NCBI RefSeq assembly: GCF_001870515.1
Contig: NZ_MDGT01000005.1
Coordinates: 220,244-284,243, forward strand
Source of the DNA: Idiomarina sp. MD25a
GTDB taxonomy: Bacteria > Pseudomonadota > Gammaproteobacteria > Enterobacterales > Alteromonadaceae
Length of the DNA stretch: 64,000 nt
Direction: 5' to 3'
Part shown: one piece after another, positions 16,961-30,924 of the stretch
How positions within the stretch are numbered: the stretch's first letter is position 1
Layout: every line of letters starts with the position of its first letter
Program-made: the position numbers and the translations under genes
The notes under the pieces: model-generated
Database searches by the model: none
Seen by the model: only the letters and a program-made list of their open reading frames with translations
What the model was told of the DNA's origin: nothing

Positions 16961-18796
16961 TTACTCATCCAAAAACGATTTAAGTTGCTCTGAACGGCTT
17001 GGATGACGCAACTTACGCAATGCCTTTGCTTCAATCTGACGTATACGCTCACGCGTTACATCAAATTGTTTGCCCACTTCTTCCAATGTGTGGTCGGTAT
17101 TCATATCAATGCCGAAACGCATACGCAATACTTTTGCCTCACGCGCGGTCAAGCCACCAAGTACATCGCGTACTGAGTTACGCAAGCTCTCTGAGGTCGC
17201 TGAGTCAATCGGCAAATCAAGGGTATTATCCTCAATAAAGTCGCCCAAGTGCGAATCTTCATCATCACCAATTGGGGTTTCCATCGAGATTGGCTCTTTC
17301 GCAATCTTAAGAACCTTACGAATTTTATCTTCTGGCATCGCCATGCGTTCAGCGAGCTCTTCTGGTAAAGGCTCACGCCCCATCTCTTGCAACATCTGAC
17401 GCGAGATACGATTAAGCTTATTAATCGTCTCAATCATGTGCACTGGAATACGAATCGTACGCGCTTGGTCGGCAATCGAACGTGTAATCGCCTGACGTAT
17501 CCACCAGGTAGCGTAAGTCGAAAACTTGTAGCCACGACGGTACTCAAATTTATCAACCGCCTTCATCAAACCGATGTTACCCTCTTGAATTAAATCAAGG
17601 AATTGTAGACCGCGGTTCGTGTATTTCTTGGCAATCGAGATAACCAAGCGAAGGTTCGCCTCAACCATTTCTTTCTTGGCTCGACGTGCCTTTGCCTCAC
17701 CAATCGACATGCGGCGATTAATGTCTTTAACTTTGGCAATGGTAAGACCGGTTTCCTTTTCGATCTCATTTAATTTGGTCACGCAACGTTCAATTTCAAC
17801 GCGTGCTTCTTGCAATGTTGATGCGTAGTCAACACCGGCAGAAATCTGTTCGTCGACCCAAGCTAAGCTGTTTTCATTGCCCGCAAATGCTTTCATGAAA
17901 GCACGCTTAGGCATACCGGCTTGCTCGACGGCCGCTTTCATGACGAGGCGTTCCTGTACACGAACACGCTGCATCATAGCGCGCATATCTTGCACCAAAC
18001 GATCAAACTGTTTAGGTACTAAACGGAACTGCTTGAACAGGTCACTGAGCTTATCAATTTCGACGCGCGCACTCGGATGTTCACGACCGTGTTTGGTAAT
18101 TGCCTGACGTGTCGCATCATACTGCTCACGCAATTCAGTGAACTTTTGACGTGCGAATTCAGGATCGATACCGCTATCGTTTTCATCTTCATCGTCGTCG
18201 TCATCTTCATCGTCGTCCTCATCTTCAAGCTCTTCATTAGAAAGCTCGGAACCCACGTGGGTTGCACTGACGGGCGCTTCATCAACCTCATCGGGATCAA
18301 TAAAGCCAACAATGATTTCTGTCAGACGTAACTCTTCAGCTTCGTAAGAATCCCATTGCTCTAGCAAGAAATTAATTGCTTCGGGGTACTCAGCAACAGA
18401 ACATTGAACTTGGTTGATGCCTTCTTCGATACGCTTAGCGATGTCGATCTCGCCCTCACGCGTTAAAAGCTCGACAGTACCCATTTCACGCATGTACATG
18501 CGCACAGGGTCAGTGGTACGGCCTATCTCGCCATCCACAGTAGCAAGTGCTTGTGCAGCCTCTTCCGCTGCGTCCTCGTCCGCCGCACTTTCGGACATCA
18601 TCAAATCATCTGCATCAGGCGCACTTTCAAAGACACGGATACCCATGTCATTTATCATGCGAATGATGTCTTCTATTTGATCGGAATCAACGATTTCCTG
18701 CGGTAAGTGGTCGTTCACTTCCGCAAACGTAAGAAAACCTTGCTCTTTGCCTTTTGCAATGAGAACTTTTAACTGTGATTGCCGATTCTGCTGCAT
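16961..18796 (-). CDS. rpoD: RNA polymerase primary sigma factor (sigma-70)
   Basis: A 611-residue sigma-70, the main promoter-recognition subunit. It has region 1.1 ([39 protein letters not shown]), region 1.2 ([20 protein letters not shown]), an acidic insert in the non-conserved region around 18180-18235, region 2 ([34 protein letters not shown]), region 3 and region 4 ([20 protein letters not shown]). It ends [17 protein letters not shown] chose the ATG at 18796 because E. coli RpoD starts with the same MxQNxQSQ. It closes the rpsU-dnaG-rpoD macromolecular-synthesis operon. Confidence 0.97.
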   Translation of the reverse strand: MQQNRQSQLKVLIAKGKEQGFLTFAEVNDHLPQEIVDSDQIEDIIRMINDMGIRVFESAPDADDLMMSESAADEDAAEEAAQALATVDGEIGRTTDPVRMYMREMGTVELLTREGEIDIAKRIEEGINQVQCSVAEYPEAINFLLEQWDSYEAEELRLTEIIVGFIDPDEVDEAPVSATHVGSELSNEELEDEDDDEDDDDDEDENDSGIDPEFARQKFTELREQYDATRQAITKHGREHPSARVEIDKLSDLFKQFRLVPKQFDRLVQDMRAMMQRVRVQERLVMKAAVEQAGMPKRAFMKAFAGNENSLAWVDEQISAGVDYASTLQEARVEIERCVTKLNEIEKETGLTIAKVKDINRRMSIGEAKARRAKKEMVEANLRLVISIAKKYTNRGLQFLDLIQEGNIGLMKAVDKFEYRRGYKFSTYATWWIRQAITRSIADQARTIRIPVHMIETINKLNRISRQMLQEMGREPLPEELAERMAMPEDKIRKVLKIAKEPISMETPIGDDEDSHLGDFIEDNTLDLPIDSATSESLRNSVRDVLGGLTAREAKVLRMRFGIDMNTDHTLEEVGKQFDVTRERIRQIEAKALRKLRHPSRSEQLKSFLDE

Positions 18797-18898
18797 ACAG
18801 AGATTCCACCTGTCACTTTCTACGAGAGTACCCAAAATGACCTTAAACTATAGCATAATGGCTAATTTTAAGCTACCAAAACGCTGATTATAGCCGAG

Positions 18899-20644
18899 TC
18901 AGTTACGTGTTCTTAAATGCTTCACCAGCATTAAATATTCTTGCTTTTCCGCTTTATTCAAGGGCGACTGCTGCCCCTTTTTGAGGAGTTCATCGGCTCT
19001 TTGTTCAACATACTGGTCAATTAAATAAACAAAGATATCCTTAAACTCCTGCTCCATATTATGTTCATCAAGACCATGCTGCCAAACGGCTAGTTTCTCT
19101 AACGCCTTTTGATAGGGCGTGTCGCGCCAATGCTCTAACACCTGCGCAGTGGTCATATCGCGTTCGTTACACTGTTGATGCAATGCCATAAATAAATCCA
19201 TGCCTGGCAGTTTTAGCTCACCCAGCTCAGTTTTAACTGGCACTGCCTTTGCGAGCTGCGGATACTGGACGATCAATGCAACCGCACGCCGCAAAGGCGT
19301 CATTTTTATCGCTTCAGGTTTCGCCTTACGTTGTTGTGGTGTGTCAACGTAGCGTTCCAATTGCGATGTTTCTCGCCTCAGCAATTGCGCCAGCTTTTGC
19401 ATCAGTGACTCGCGATAAAAATCACTGGCAATGCGTTCAATGCGCGGCTTTGCTTCGCTCAGTAAAGCCGAGCGACCTGACTCCGTGTTCACATCCACAT
19501 CTTCAGCGAGGTGTTCAAAGAAGTAATCGACAAACGATTTAGCCTTTTTCAAATAACGCTCAAAGCCCTCTTTTCCATCCCGCTGAACAACTGAGTCGGG
19601 GTCGTCACCCTCCGGTAAAAATAAGAAACTCAGGTCAATGCCATCTTTTAATAGCGGCAATGCATTTTCTAGTGCCCGCCAAGCCGCATCGCGCCCTGCT
19701 CGGTCACCGTCATAACAGCACACCACTCTATTTGATGTACGGAACAAACGCTGTAATTGTTCAGTGGTGGTCGCGGTTCCGAGTGACGCAACCGCATAGT
19801 CGATCCCAGCTTGCGCGAGTGCAACAACATCCATGTAACCTTCAACAATACAAATTTGTTCAGGTCGACGTAGCTGCTGCTGCATATTCCAAAAGCCGTA
19901 AAGCTCTTGTCCTTTATGGAACAGCCGTGTCTCAGGCGAATTAAGGTATTTCGGGCCATCGCTATCAATGACACGCCCACCAAAACCAACAACGCGACCT
20001 CGCCGATCATGAATAGGGAACATCACACGATCGCGGAAAAAATCAAATTTTCGTCCTTGATCATTAACATTCACTAATTTGAGATCGATTAATTGTTGTC
20101 TTGCGCGCGACTGGCTACCGAGCGCACTTAGAAGACCATCCCAAGCATCGGGGGCGTAGCCAATTTGAAAGCGTTTGACGATATCGCCCGATAGACCACG
20201 CTGCTTTAAGTAATTAATCACTTTTTCTGAATTAGCGTGGTGCTTCAATTGGTGCTGAAAAAAACGCGTAGTTTGAGCCATCAGCTCCGTATCGTTTTTC
20301 AGTTGTGCCTGTTGTTGATGCTGCTTCTGCGGGTCTTGACCTTCTTCTCGAGGCACTTGCACCCCCAGACTTGACGCTAACTCTTCGATTGCATCTGGAA
20401 AGTTTAAACCATCAAACTCCATGATGAAGTCAATCGCGTTACCGTGCGCACCGCAACCAAAACAGTGATAGAACTGCTTGTCAGCACTGACTGTAAACGA
20501 AGGTGTTTTTTCATTATGAAAGGGGCAACAGGCCTGATGGTTCTTACCTGCTTTTTTCAGAGGTACACGGCTATCCACTACTTCGACGATATCAGCTCGT
20601 TCAAGTAGGTCGTGGATGAAGCTTTTCGGAATGAGTCCTGCCAT
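18899..20644 (-). CDS. dnaG: DNA primase
   Basis: A 581-residue primase that makes RNA primers at the replication fork. It has the N-terminal zinc-binding domain (CCPFHNEKTPSF and HCFGCGAHGNAIDFIMEFD), a TOPRIM catalytic core with IVEGYMDV and CCYDGDRAGRDAAW, and a C-terminal DnaB-binding helical domain. The start MAGLIPKSFIHDLL is the family's usual start. It lies between rpsU and rpoD, with a hairpin separating it from rpsU as in other enteric-type macromolecular-synthesis operons. Confidence 0.97.
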   Translation of the reverse strand: MAGLIPKSFIHDLLERADIVEVVDSRVPLKKAGKNHQACCPFHNEKTPSFTVSADKQFYHCFGCGAHGNAIDFIMEFDGLNFPDAIEELASSLGVQVPREEGQDPQKQHQQQAQLKNDTELMAQTTRFFQHQLKHHANSEKVINYLKQRGLSGDIVKRFQIGYAPDAWDGLLSALGSQSRARQQLIDLKLVNVNDQGRKFDFFRDRVMFPIHDRRGRVVGFGGRVIDSDGPKYLNSPETRLFHKGQELYGFWNMQQQLRRPEQICIVEGYMDVVALAQAGIDYAVASLGTATTTEQLQRLFRTSNRVVCCYDGDRAGRDAAWRALENALPLLKDGIDLSFLFLPEGDDPDSVVQRDGKEGFERYLKKAKSFVDYFFEHLAEDVDVNTESGRSALLSEAKPRIERIASDFYRESLMQKLAQLLRRETSQLERYVDTPQQRKAKPEAIKMTPLRRAVALIVQYPQLAKAVPVKTELGELKLPGMDLFMALHQQCNERDMTTAQVLEHWRDTPYQKALEKLAVWQHGLDEHNMEQEFKDIFVYLIDQYVEQRADELLKKGQQSPLNKAEKQEYLMLVKHLRTRN

Positions 20645-20682
20645 GCCCTCAACTTATCTTTTATCTTCGTCTACAAACACGA

Positions 20683-20708
20683 AAGCCGCGTCTCGTAGGA
20701 CACGGCTT
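20683..20708 (-). terminator. Terminator/attenuator between rpsU and dnaG
   Basis: On the minus strand, AAGCCGTGTC pairs with GACGCGGCTT (10 bp, one G-U pair, 6-base loop), followed by TCGTGTTTGT. It lies 77 bases after the rpsU stop and 38 before dnaG. This is the position of the partial terminator known from the E. coli operon, which lowers dnaG relative to rpsU expression. Confidence 0.7.
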
Positions 20709-20784
20709 CCAACACGTAACTTAACGAATTAAGTTTAAGTGCAAGCTGCGAAAAGTGAATATCGCTGTCTGCTACTCGTGTATC

Positions 20785-21806
<1,022 letters not shown>

Positions 21807-22008
21807 AATAATTTTCGTTTTTATTGTTATGCAGTCAGCATAGCTAAAAGTGAGCAATTGTTAAGCTAAACGTGCATTTAATTTTTCTGACGTCAATTAA
21901 CGCCAATAGACTATAACACACGTCAAGTAACCGTCTCTGATTGCCCGGCTTGTATTTCTGTCTGTACACTCAAAACAGGTAACCCCAAATAGATTAAGGA
22001 CTTTTGAT

Positions 22009-25585
<3,577 letters not shown>

Positions 25586-25637
25586 GTTAAATAAAATCCG
25601 CTGTTTACTTTCAGTGCGCGAATTTTACTCGAAACAA

Positions 25638-25657
25638 GGCAGCCTGTCACGGCTGCC
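25638..25657 (-). terminator. Hairpin downstream of the ECF-sigma operon
   Basis: GGCAGCC (25638-25644) pairs with GGCTGCC (25651-25657) around a 6-base loop. On the minus strand it is followed by TTGTTTCG, a poor T-run. It lies 28 bases after the stop of the coiled-coil gene. Confidence 0.5.
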
Positions 25658-25684
25658 TCAAAGGAGATTAAGCAAAGAACACCT

Positions 25685-26584
25685 TTAGAACTTATATTTT
25701 TGTGCTTGCTTCAACAGTTCGTCAGCCTGGCTATCACAGCTATTAATAGCTGACTTATCAAAAACGTATACATTGTCTAAACGTTTATCTTTGTTCATCG
25801 AAGCATCGCGTATCACTAAGCTAACCTGTTCATCATCCGGCAACGATTTTAAAGTAATACCGTAATCGCAAAGCACATTCGAGAACACGTTTTCAATCGC
25901 CTCGATACTTTTCTCTTGAGTGAGTAGACGTTCTTTACGCACTTTATCCTGTTTCGCTTTCAACGTTTTTTTCATTTCTGCCAACTCAACGTCTAGCTGA
26001 GCTTGCTTTTCTTTCAATTCAGCTAGCCTTGCCTCAAGTTCTTTTTCGCGTTGTTCTATGGTGTCGTTCGATGCATCCTTATCCTGCATATCACGTTGAA
26101 ACTCGATGTCTCGCATTTCGCGATTGAGATCCCGTGCCTCCCATGCAAGCTCTCGTTTTTGTTCAACCAGTTCAAACCATTCGTCAGAATACTCACCACT
26201 GAACTGACTCAGTACGCGATGCGCTGTGCGCAAGCCTTCCTCTACCACTCGATCAAGCTGCAGATCTTTGGCAAAACCACTCATCTCGGGCATTTCAGGT
26301 GGCAGTGGCGGCTCTGGCACATCAGGTGCAACAAAGCGCCACGGCATCCGTGCGGAGCGAACGAAAAACACCACGCCTTGTCCCTTAAGATAGGTAAACT
26401 CAACATCTTCAAGTCGGGAGTTTTCCTCACCGGCTTGCTGCTTTGCAGCGGTTGTAAGAATGTCCTTAAAGATCTCAATTTGATTTTTAAGACCCTGATG
26501 CTCAGCTTGTTGAGCAACTGCAGATGCGCTTGGCAGCATCAGCGCACTGGCAATACTGAGTGATAGTAACCAACGTTTCATCAT
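25685..26584 (-). CDS. Secreted coiled-coil protein of the ECF-sigma operon, unknown function
   Basis: I do not recognise a family for this 299-residue protein. It has a signal peptide (~1-25, ending ASAVAQ), a globular stretch with LEDVEFTYLKGQGVVFFVRS (~58-77), a proline-rich segment at ~87-99, and a long charged coiled coil at ~130-225 (e.g. EKELEARLAELKEKQAQLDV). The C-terminal domain has two cysteines, C239 and C283, that could form a disulfide. The ATG at 26584 overlaps the anti-sigma stop as ATGA, so translation is coupled. It could be the periplasmic sensor or effector of the sigma/anti-sigma system; this is inference. Confidence 0.7.
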   Translation of the reverse strand: MMKRWLLSLSIASALMLPSASAVAQQAEHQGLKNQIEIFKDILTTAAKQQAGEENSRLEDVEFTYLKGQGVVFFVRSARMPWRFVAPDVPEPPLPPEMPEMSGFAKDLQLDRVVEEGLRTAHRVLSQFSGEYSDEWFELVEQKRELAWEARDLNREMRDIEFQRDMQDKDASNDTIEQREKELEARLAELKEKQAQLDVELAEMKKTLKAKQDKVRKERLLTQEKSIEAIENVFSNVLCDYGITLKSLPDDEQVSLVIRDASMNKDKRLDNVYVFDKSAINSCDSQADELLKQAQKYKF

Positions 26585-27207
26585 TGATTCTCCTCTTTTA
26601 ATAGAATCGGTTTCTGTGCGACTTGGCGCAATTGTGCAGTGTAAAAGTTGAGATCTTCACTGCGTGTCTCATTTACGTACTCAACCAGTTGACTCATGTC
26701 ATCCTTCCGCTCGGCACGGTTGGTCGCCATAATATAGGTAGCCAGCTGCGCGGTTGATGTTGACAGCTGTTCTCTAAAGTTTGCTCTTAGCGCCTTCTCT
26801 TGCTTAGCAAGAGCAATATTTTGTTGCTGTTCGAATACCGTCAGCTTTTCATCAACAACCGCTGCAACTCGTGCATCAAACTGCGCTGTTAACTGCTGTT
26901 TCATCACGAATACAGATAGCACTGCCAACGCTGCGCAAGAGCAAGCAAATGCCGCAAAGCTCCAGGGATTGGCCCAACGATGAGTCTTCGGTTGTGGTCC
27001 AGCCGCTGCTCTATTCCAATGTGGCACTTCATTACTTTGATAACTATTGGCTTGCTGTTGCATCCATCGCACTGACTGCATGCGTTCATAGAGCTCTGGC
27101 GCTTGGTCGGCCAATTGTGCCTCCAGTTCATGTTCATCGGACGCTGACAATTCTCCGTTTAGCCACTGACTGAACACTAGTTCATAGTTTTTGTCGTGAT
27201 TAGCCAT
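26581..27207 (-). CDS. Putative membrane anti-sigma factor
   Basis: A 208-residue protein with an N-terminal cytoplasmic part (~1-82; QWLNGELSASDEHELEAQLA resembles the opening of anti-sigma domains), one membrane helix (~83-103, FAAFACSCAALAVLSVFVMK) and a periplasmic Gln-rich helical part. It lacks the HxxxCxxC zinc motif. I chose the ATG at 27207 because GGAGGT precedes it and it overlaps the ECF sigma stop by 8 bases. Its position directly after an ECF sigma gene is the main reason for the call. Confidence 0.72.
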   Translation of the reverse strand: MANHDKNYELVFSQWLNGELSASDEHELEAQLADQAPELYERMQSVRWMQQQANSYQSNEVPHWNRAAAGPQPKTHRWANPWSFAAFACSCAALAVLSVFVMKQQLTAQFDARVAAVVDEKLTVFEQQQNIALAKQEKALRANFREQLSTSTAQLATYIMATNRAERKDDMSQLVEYVNETRSEDLNFYTAQLRQVAQKPILLKEENQ

Positions 27208-27751
27208 TAACCACCTCCAGCTCACGCTTTAACTTCTCGACTCCACTATACAATCGTGACTTGATTGTATTCTCCGATTCTTGCAACTGATCCGCGATAG
27301 CCCGGGTGGTAAGGTGTTGAAAGAATTTCAACTCAACCACCATGCGTTGAGGTAGTGGCAAGGTTCTGATTGCTCTGATCAACGCAGTTTGCTGCTGTGA
27401 ATCGCTCAACCGCACCTCCGGCTGTGTAAAAGCCGATTCATCTATTAACTCGTGCTGTGCCTCATCGTTTGCTATTTCGGGTCGCCTACGTCGATAAAAT
27501 TCGACACAGCGCCGATGCGCGATAGTCATTAACCAAGGTTTAAACTTATCGTCTTGATTCCAGTCACTCAGACTACGAAACACGCTGCTAAATGTATCTT
27601 GCAAGAGATCGAACGCATCATCGGGGCTCGGTAACATGCGTATGCCATAGTGATAAACGAGCTTTTCGTATCGCTTTACTAAATCTACCCATGCCGTTTG
27701 ATTGCCCTTGAGCGCTTGACTGACGAGCTTTTTATCGCTTTTTGTAAACAC
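27200..27751 (-). CDS. ECF-subfamily RNA polymerase sigma factor
   Basis: A 183-residue sigma-70-like protein with region 2 (YHYGIRMLPSPDDAFDLLQD, KPWLMTIAHRRCVEFYRRRR) and region 4 (LPLPQRMVVELKFFQHLTTR, SENTIKSRLYSGVEKLKREL) and no regions 1 or 3, the layout of extracytoplasmic-function sigma factors. The GTG start at 27751 has only a weak ribosome site. It is first in a three-gene, overlapping operon with the anti-sigma and coiled-coil genes. Upstream on the minus strand is AAACTT, then about 14 bases later TCGAC, a possible self-regulated ECF promoter; this is a weak match. Confidence 0.92.
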   Translation of the reverse strand: MFTKSDKKLVSQALKGNQTAWVDLVKRYEKLVYHYGIRMLPSPDDAFDLLQDTFSSVFRSLSDWNQDDKFKPWLMTIAHRRCVEFYRRRRPEIANDEAQHELIDESAFTQPEVRLSDSQQQTALIRAIRTLPLPQRMVVELKFFQHLTTRAIADQLQESENTIKSRLYSGVEKLKRELEVVNG

Positions 27752-27828
27752 TCGAATTTCCGTTGCCTATTGTTTGCTAACTAAGTCGATAGTGACTGGA
27801 AAAAAGTTTGAAAGAAAGCAAAAAAAAA

Positions 27829-27846
27829 GCTCGCCAATTGGCGAGC
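27829..27846 (-). terminator. Rho-independent terminator after the Pit gene
   Basis: GCTCGCCAATTGGCGAGC is a perfect 18-base palindrome. On the minus strand it is followed by TTTTTTTT, ending the DUF47-pit transcript and insulating the ECF-sigma gene. The plus strand also has CTTTTT after it. Confidence 0.9.
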
Positions 27847-27869
27847 CTTTTTCTCGGAGTATGCTCTGA

Positions 27870-29138
27870 TTAAGCGGCGAAGATGCCTTTCAACATGTAG
27901 AAGAACATGATGGACATAATCGCCCCCGCAGGCAGGGTAACGACCCACGACACCACGATATTGCGCACAACACCTAGGTTCAATGCGGCGATACCACGCG
28001 CCATGCCCACACCCAACACAGCACCAACAAGGGTTTGTGTCGTTGAGATTGGCAAACCTGTACCTGATGCCAGTACTACCGTTGATGCTGCTGCTAATTC
28101 TGCTGCGAAACCGCGGCTAGGCGTTAGGTGCGTGATGCCTTTACCGATGGTTGCAATAACGCGTTTACCGAGCATTGCAAGACCCGCAACGATACCAAAT
28201 GCACCGAGTGGCAAGATCCACCATGCCAGTTGCGCTTGGCTAGAAATTTCACCGCCGCTGCTAACAACACTGACGACTGCAGCCAATGGGCCAATCGCAT
28301 TAGCGACATCGTTTGAACCGTGGGCGAAAGCCATAGCACATGCGGTGACGACCATGAGTACCGCAAACACTTTCTCTACGTTCGTATAGTGCATGTCTTT
28401 ATCAGCAGATTCCTTGAACTTAAGACGTCCAATAGCCACTTTACCGATAATGAATACCACTACAGCAATACCGATAGCCCAGGCAAAACCTTCTAATGTT
28501 CCCATGCCTAAGCCAACGTGCTTAAGACCTTTCTTAATGGTGACCAGTGAAAGCACGAAGCCCGCTAACCCCATGTAAAAAGGTACATACTGTTTAGCAC
28601 GCTTTAATGGATTTTCTTGGTCGAAAATCAACTTTTGTGCACTCATGAAGATCAAGTAGGCAATAAAACCCGATATCGCTGGCGTAATAACCCAACTTCC
28701 GACGATACCGCCTACTTTACCCCACGAAACCGCGTCGACACTCACACCCACTGCCGCAAAACCGACAATAGCACCGACAATCGAGTGCGTAGTCGAAACA
28801 GGCCAGCCAAGGAAAGAGGCAATCAATAGCCATACACCGGCGGCCAACAATGCCGAAATCATACCAAACACCAACAATTCGGGTTGGTCGACAAAGTAAG
28901 CAGAATCGATGATGCCTTTACGAATGGTTGAGGTCACCTCGCCACCGGCTAGGTAGGCACCGGCAAACTCAAACACCATTGCGATTAAAATAGCTTGTTT
29001 AATGGTTAGGGCTTTAGAACCTACCGAGGTTCCCATTGCGTTTGCAACGTCGTTAGCACCCACACCCCATGCCATGAAGAAGCCGAAAATACCGGCCATG
29101 ACAATCAGAATTAAGCCGTAAGAACTGATAATATCCAT
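27870..29138 (-). CDS. Inorganic phosphate transporter, PiT family
   Basis: A 422-residue membrane protein with about ten helices and the two inverted PiT signature repeats: FFMAWGVGANDVANAMGTSV near the N-terminus and AFAHGSNDVANAIGPLAAVV in the second half, each carrying the GANDVANA-type motif. These form a proton- or sodium-coupled phosphate channel. It is preceded 13 bases upstream by a DUF47 PhoU-like gene, the classic OrfA-Pit pairing. A Pho-box-like site and -10 element lie ahead of that pair. I keep the symbol blank because PitA and PitB cannot be told apart. Confidence 0.95.
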   Translation of the reverse strand: MDIISSYGLILIVMAGIFGFFMAWGVGANDVANAMGTSVGSKALTIKQAILIAMVFEFAGAYLAGGEVTSTIRKGIIDSAYFVDQPELLVFGMISALLAAGVWLLIASFLGWPVSTTHSIVGAIVGFAAVGVSVDAVSWGKVGGIVGSWVITPAISGFIAYLIFMSAQKLIFDQENPLKRAKQYVPFYMGLAGFVLSLVTIKKGLKHVGLGMGTLEGFAWAIGIAVVVFIIGKVAIGRLKFKESADKDMHYTNVEKVFAVLMVVTACAMAFAHGSNDVANAIGPLAAVVSVVSSGGEISSQAQLAWWILPLGAFGIVAGLAMLGKRVIATIGKGITHLTPSRGFAAELAAASTVVLASGTGLPISTTQTLVGAVLGVGMARGIAALNLGVVRNIVVSWVVTLPAGAIMSIMFFYMLKGIFAA

Positions 29139-29151
29139 TGAGAGCTCCCGT

Positions 29152-29832
29152 TTAGACTCGCGCTAACATCAATTCGAAGCGTGCGCCTACACGTTCAGAT
29201 AGGTCGGCTAGATCGCCTACCCAATCGAGAATACGATACAAGAACATTGCATCGAGCGGATTCATGTCGTTTTCAACTTGACGGAATTGCTGACGCAATT
29301 TGACTTGTAGCTCGTCAGTATCTGCTTCGATTTCATCAAGCTCTTTAATGAAATTATCGACCAAAGTACGCTCTCGGCCTCGGAAACCCGTTTCCAACAG
29401 GTCATCAAATTCTCCGATGGTGTCGCGTGCTTTAGCAACCGCGTCAATACAGCGATTTAAGTAGCTGTTAAAACCTTCTACTAAATGAGCAGGAATTTGC
29501 AGTTGACGGCCTGTAATAAGACCAGAGATATCTTTTGCCTTGTTCGCGATACGATCTTGCTGAGACACAAGCTCTAGCAAGTCAGTTCGCTCGACCGGCA
29601 TGAAGAGTCCACCAGGGAGGTTTAAACGGATATCACGCTTTAGCTTATCCGCCGCTTGTTCAAGCGTTACGATACGTTTGCGCTGTTCTTCAGCAGCGTC
29701 CCAGTCGCCTTTATAAACCGCTTGAAAGAAGTCTTTCAACGATTCCGCACAACGATGCACTTCATCGATATGTTCAATCATCGGTTTAATAGGTGACTTT
29801 GCGAATACACCTAAAAACGAATTTACAGACAT
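29152..29832 (-). CDS. DUF47/PhoU-like accessory protein (TIGR00153 family)
   Basis: A 226-residue, mostly helical cytoplasmic protein beginning SVNSFLGVFAKSPIKPMIEH, the standard start of TIGR00153 proteins, and with the PhoU-like helices containing FFQAVYKGDWDAAEEQRKRI and EQAADKLKRDIRLNLPGG. These proteins pair with PiT transporters and are thought to regulate them. I chose the ATG at 29832, with AAGGACC upstream; an upstream reading adds a 49-residue basic stretch that other family members lack. It is 13 bases before the pit gene. Confidence 0.92.
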   Translation of the reverse strand: MSVNSFLGVFAKSPIKPMIEHIDEVHRCAESLKDFFQAVYKGDWDAAEEQRKRIVTLEQAADKLKRDIRLNLPGGLFMPVERTDLLELVSQQDRIANKAKDISGLITGRQLQIPAHLVEGFNSYLNRCIDAVAKARDTIGEFDDLLETGFRGRERTLVDNFIKELDEIEADTDELQVKLRQQFRQVENDMNPLDAMFLYRILDWVGDLADLSERVGARFELMLARV

Positions 29833-30033
29833 AACAGGTCCTTGGATTTTAGCCGATGTTAGCTGGCGCGAATAGTAACTAAATCGCCCCCTAAATAAAA
29901 CCGCTAACAACCGATATAGCCTCGATTTAAACAGACGTTGAATGTATTGTTCATTCAACAGCTCGACTATGCTGAGCAACGATATTGTCTACTCGCCTAG
30001 TCTCCAAAGTAGACGAATTATCGTTATGTGGAA

Positions 30034-30039
30034 AATATA
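30034..30039 (-). promoter_or_regulatory. -10 element next to the Pho-box-like site
   Basis: On the minus strand TATATT lies exactly 10 bases downstream of the 18-base Pho-box-like site, the spacing used by PhoB-activated promoters, where the Pho box replaces the -35 element. Confidence 0.5.
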
Positions 30040-30049
30040 CTACAAAAAT

Positions 30050-30067
30050 ATGACACTAATATGACAA
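30050..30067 (-). promoter_or_regulatory. Pho-box-like PhoB site upstream of DUF47-pit
   Basis: On the minus strand TTGTCATATTAGTGTCAT matches 15 of 18 positions of the Pho box CTGTCATAWAWCTGTCAY, with two TGTCAT repeats on an 11-base period. It lies 218 bases upstream of the DUF47 start. Confidence 0.6.
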
Positions 30068-30098
30068 AACCCCTTCCAGTAAAACTGCAAGGGGTTTT
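30066..30098 (-). terminator. Rho-independent terminator after the DUF481 gene
   Basis: AAAACCCCTT (30066-30075) pairs with AAGGGGTTTT (30089-30098); inside it CAGT pairs with ACTG around an AAA loop. T-runs occur on both strands, so it may work in both directions. It lies 25 bases after the DUF481 stop. Confidence 0.88.
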
Positions 30099-30122
30099 TT
30101 ATAAACATTTATCAGTTTGCTT

Positions 30123-30905
30123 TTAGAACGTGTAGACGATAGTAACCGCGGTTTCTGTATCTAAGTTCTCAATATCCTCACTGGCGACTTCAGAGTTGTG
30201 CGTACCTGAAACAGACACTTTCAGCGCAAGCGATGAATTGATGTTTGATGAAATTGAGACCTCGGCGCGGCTCTTAGTGTTGTCCTCACCAATTTCCGAC
30301 GAGACTAGCGCATTGAAGCGCGAGTTCTCAGAAATATCCCAAGTCATACTACCTGCCAAACGCAAAATTGCTGAGCCTTCGGCCTCAAGCGGATTGCGAT
30401 TCTCATCGACAGGCTTCACACGCGAGTAACCAGGACCGATTTCGTAGTCTGCATACAGGTTTTCACTGTAGCGATAGCGTGCACCATAACCCACCGCGAC
30501 AGTGCTTTGATATTCATAACCACTGTAGACATCTTCTTCATATGAGCCAAAAATAAACAAAGAAGACTTGCTCTCTGGGTCAAACTTGTAGTTTGACTGA
30601 GCCGAGAGAAATAAACGGTCCGCTGTTTCGGTCGTTTCACCCGTGTCTTGGTTTTCTTGCTCTGCCGTGTAGTAATCCAAAACACCTTTATGACGCCAGT
30701 TCCTAATATCTTTAGCGACATTAAGCTTAGCTTTTAAGCTCTCCGTTTCGGTGTTACCGGTAGTAAACAACAGACCGAATTCAGCACTGGCTTCCCATGC
30801 TTCTTCTGTTGTCGTGTCCATGTCTTCGGCATCGTCAAACATAAACGTTTGCGCTTGTACGCCAAACGGTAAAAGCAAACTTGCAAATAAAACTGATAAA
30901 CGCAC
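30123..30905 (-). CDS. DUF481 outer-membrane protein
   Basis: A 260-residue secreted protein with signal peptide RLSVLFASLLLPFGVQAQ. The mature part is a beta-barrel with the DUF481 hallmarks AEFGLLFTTGNTETESLKAK, a DYEIGPGYSRVKP stretch and a final strand TAVTIVYTF with a C-terminal Phe. These YdiY-like proteins are induced by salt or acid in some bacteria. The GTG start at 30905 has GGGG upstream; an out-of-frame ATG overlaps it. It is a single-gene unit between the fba and pit terminators. Confidence 0.85.
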   Translation of the reverse strand: MRLSVLFASLLLPFGVQAQTFMFDDAEDMDTTTEEAWEASAEFGLLFTTGNTETESLKAKLNVAKDIRNWRHKGVLDYYTAEQENQDTGETTETADRLFLSAQSNYKFDPESKSSLFIFGSYEEDVYSGYEYQSTVAVGYGARYRYSENLYADYEIGPGYSRVKPVDENRNPLEAEGSAILRLAGSMTWDISENSRFNALVSSEIGEDNTKSRAEVSISSNINSSLALKVSVSGTHNSEVASEDIENLDTETAVTIVYTF

Positions 30906-30924
30906 ATTAACCCCGCTTAAAAAG

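Noticed and set aside
18180-18235. Repetitive GAT/GAA-like tract in rpoD
   Set aside because: It encodes the acidic insert that sigma-70 proteins normally carry in the non-conserved region; E. coli has a similar tract.
26051-26563. A 170-residue reading frame opposite the coiled-coil gene
   Set aside because: It is fully antisense to a gene with a signal peptide and operon coupling, has no convincing ribosome site, and the composition is unlike a real protein.
27907-28389. A 160-residue reading frame opposite the Pit gene
   Set aside because: It is antisense to conserved PiT helices and lacks a start context; it reflects the codon bias of the real gene.
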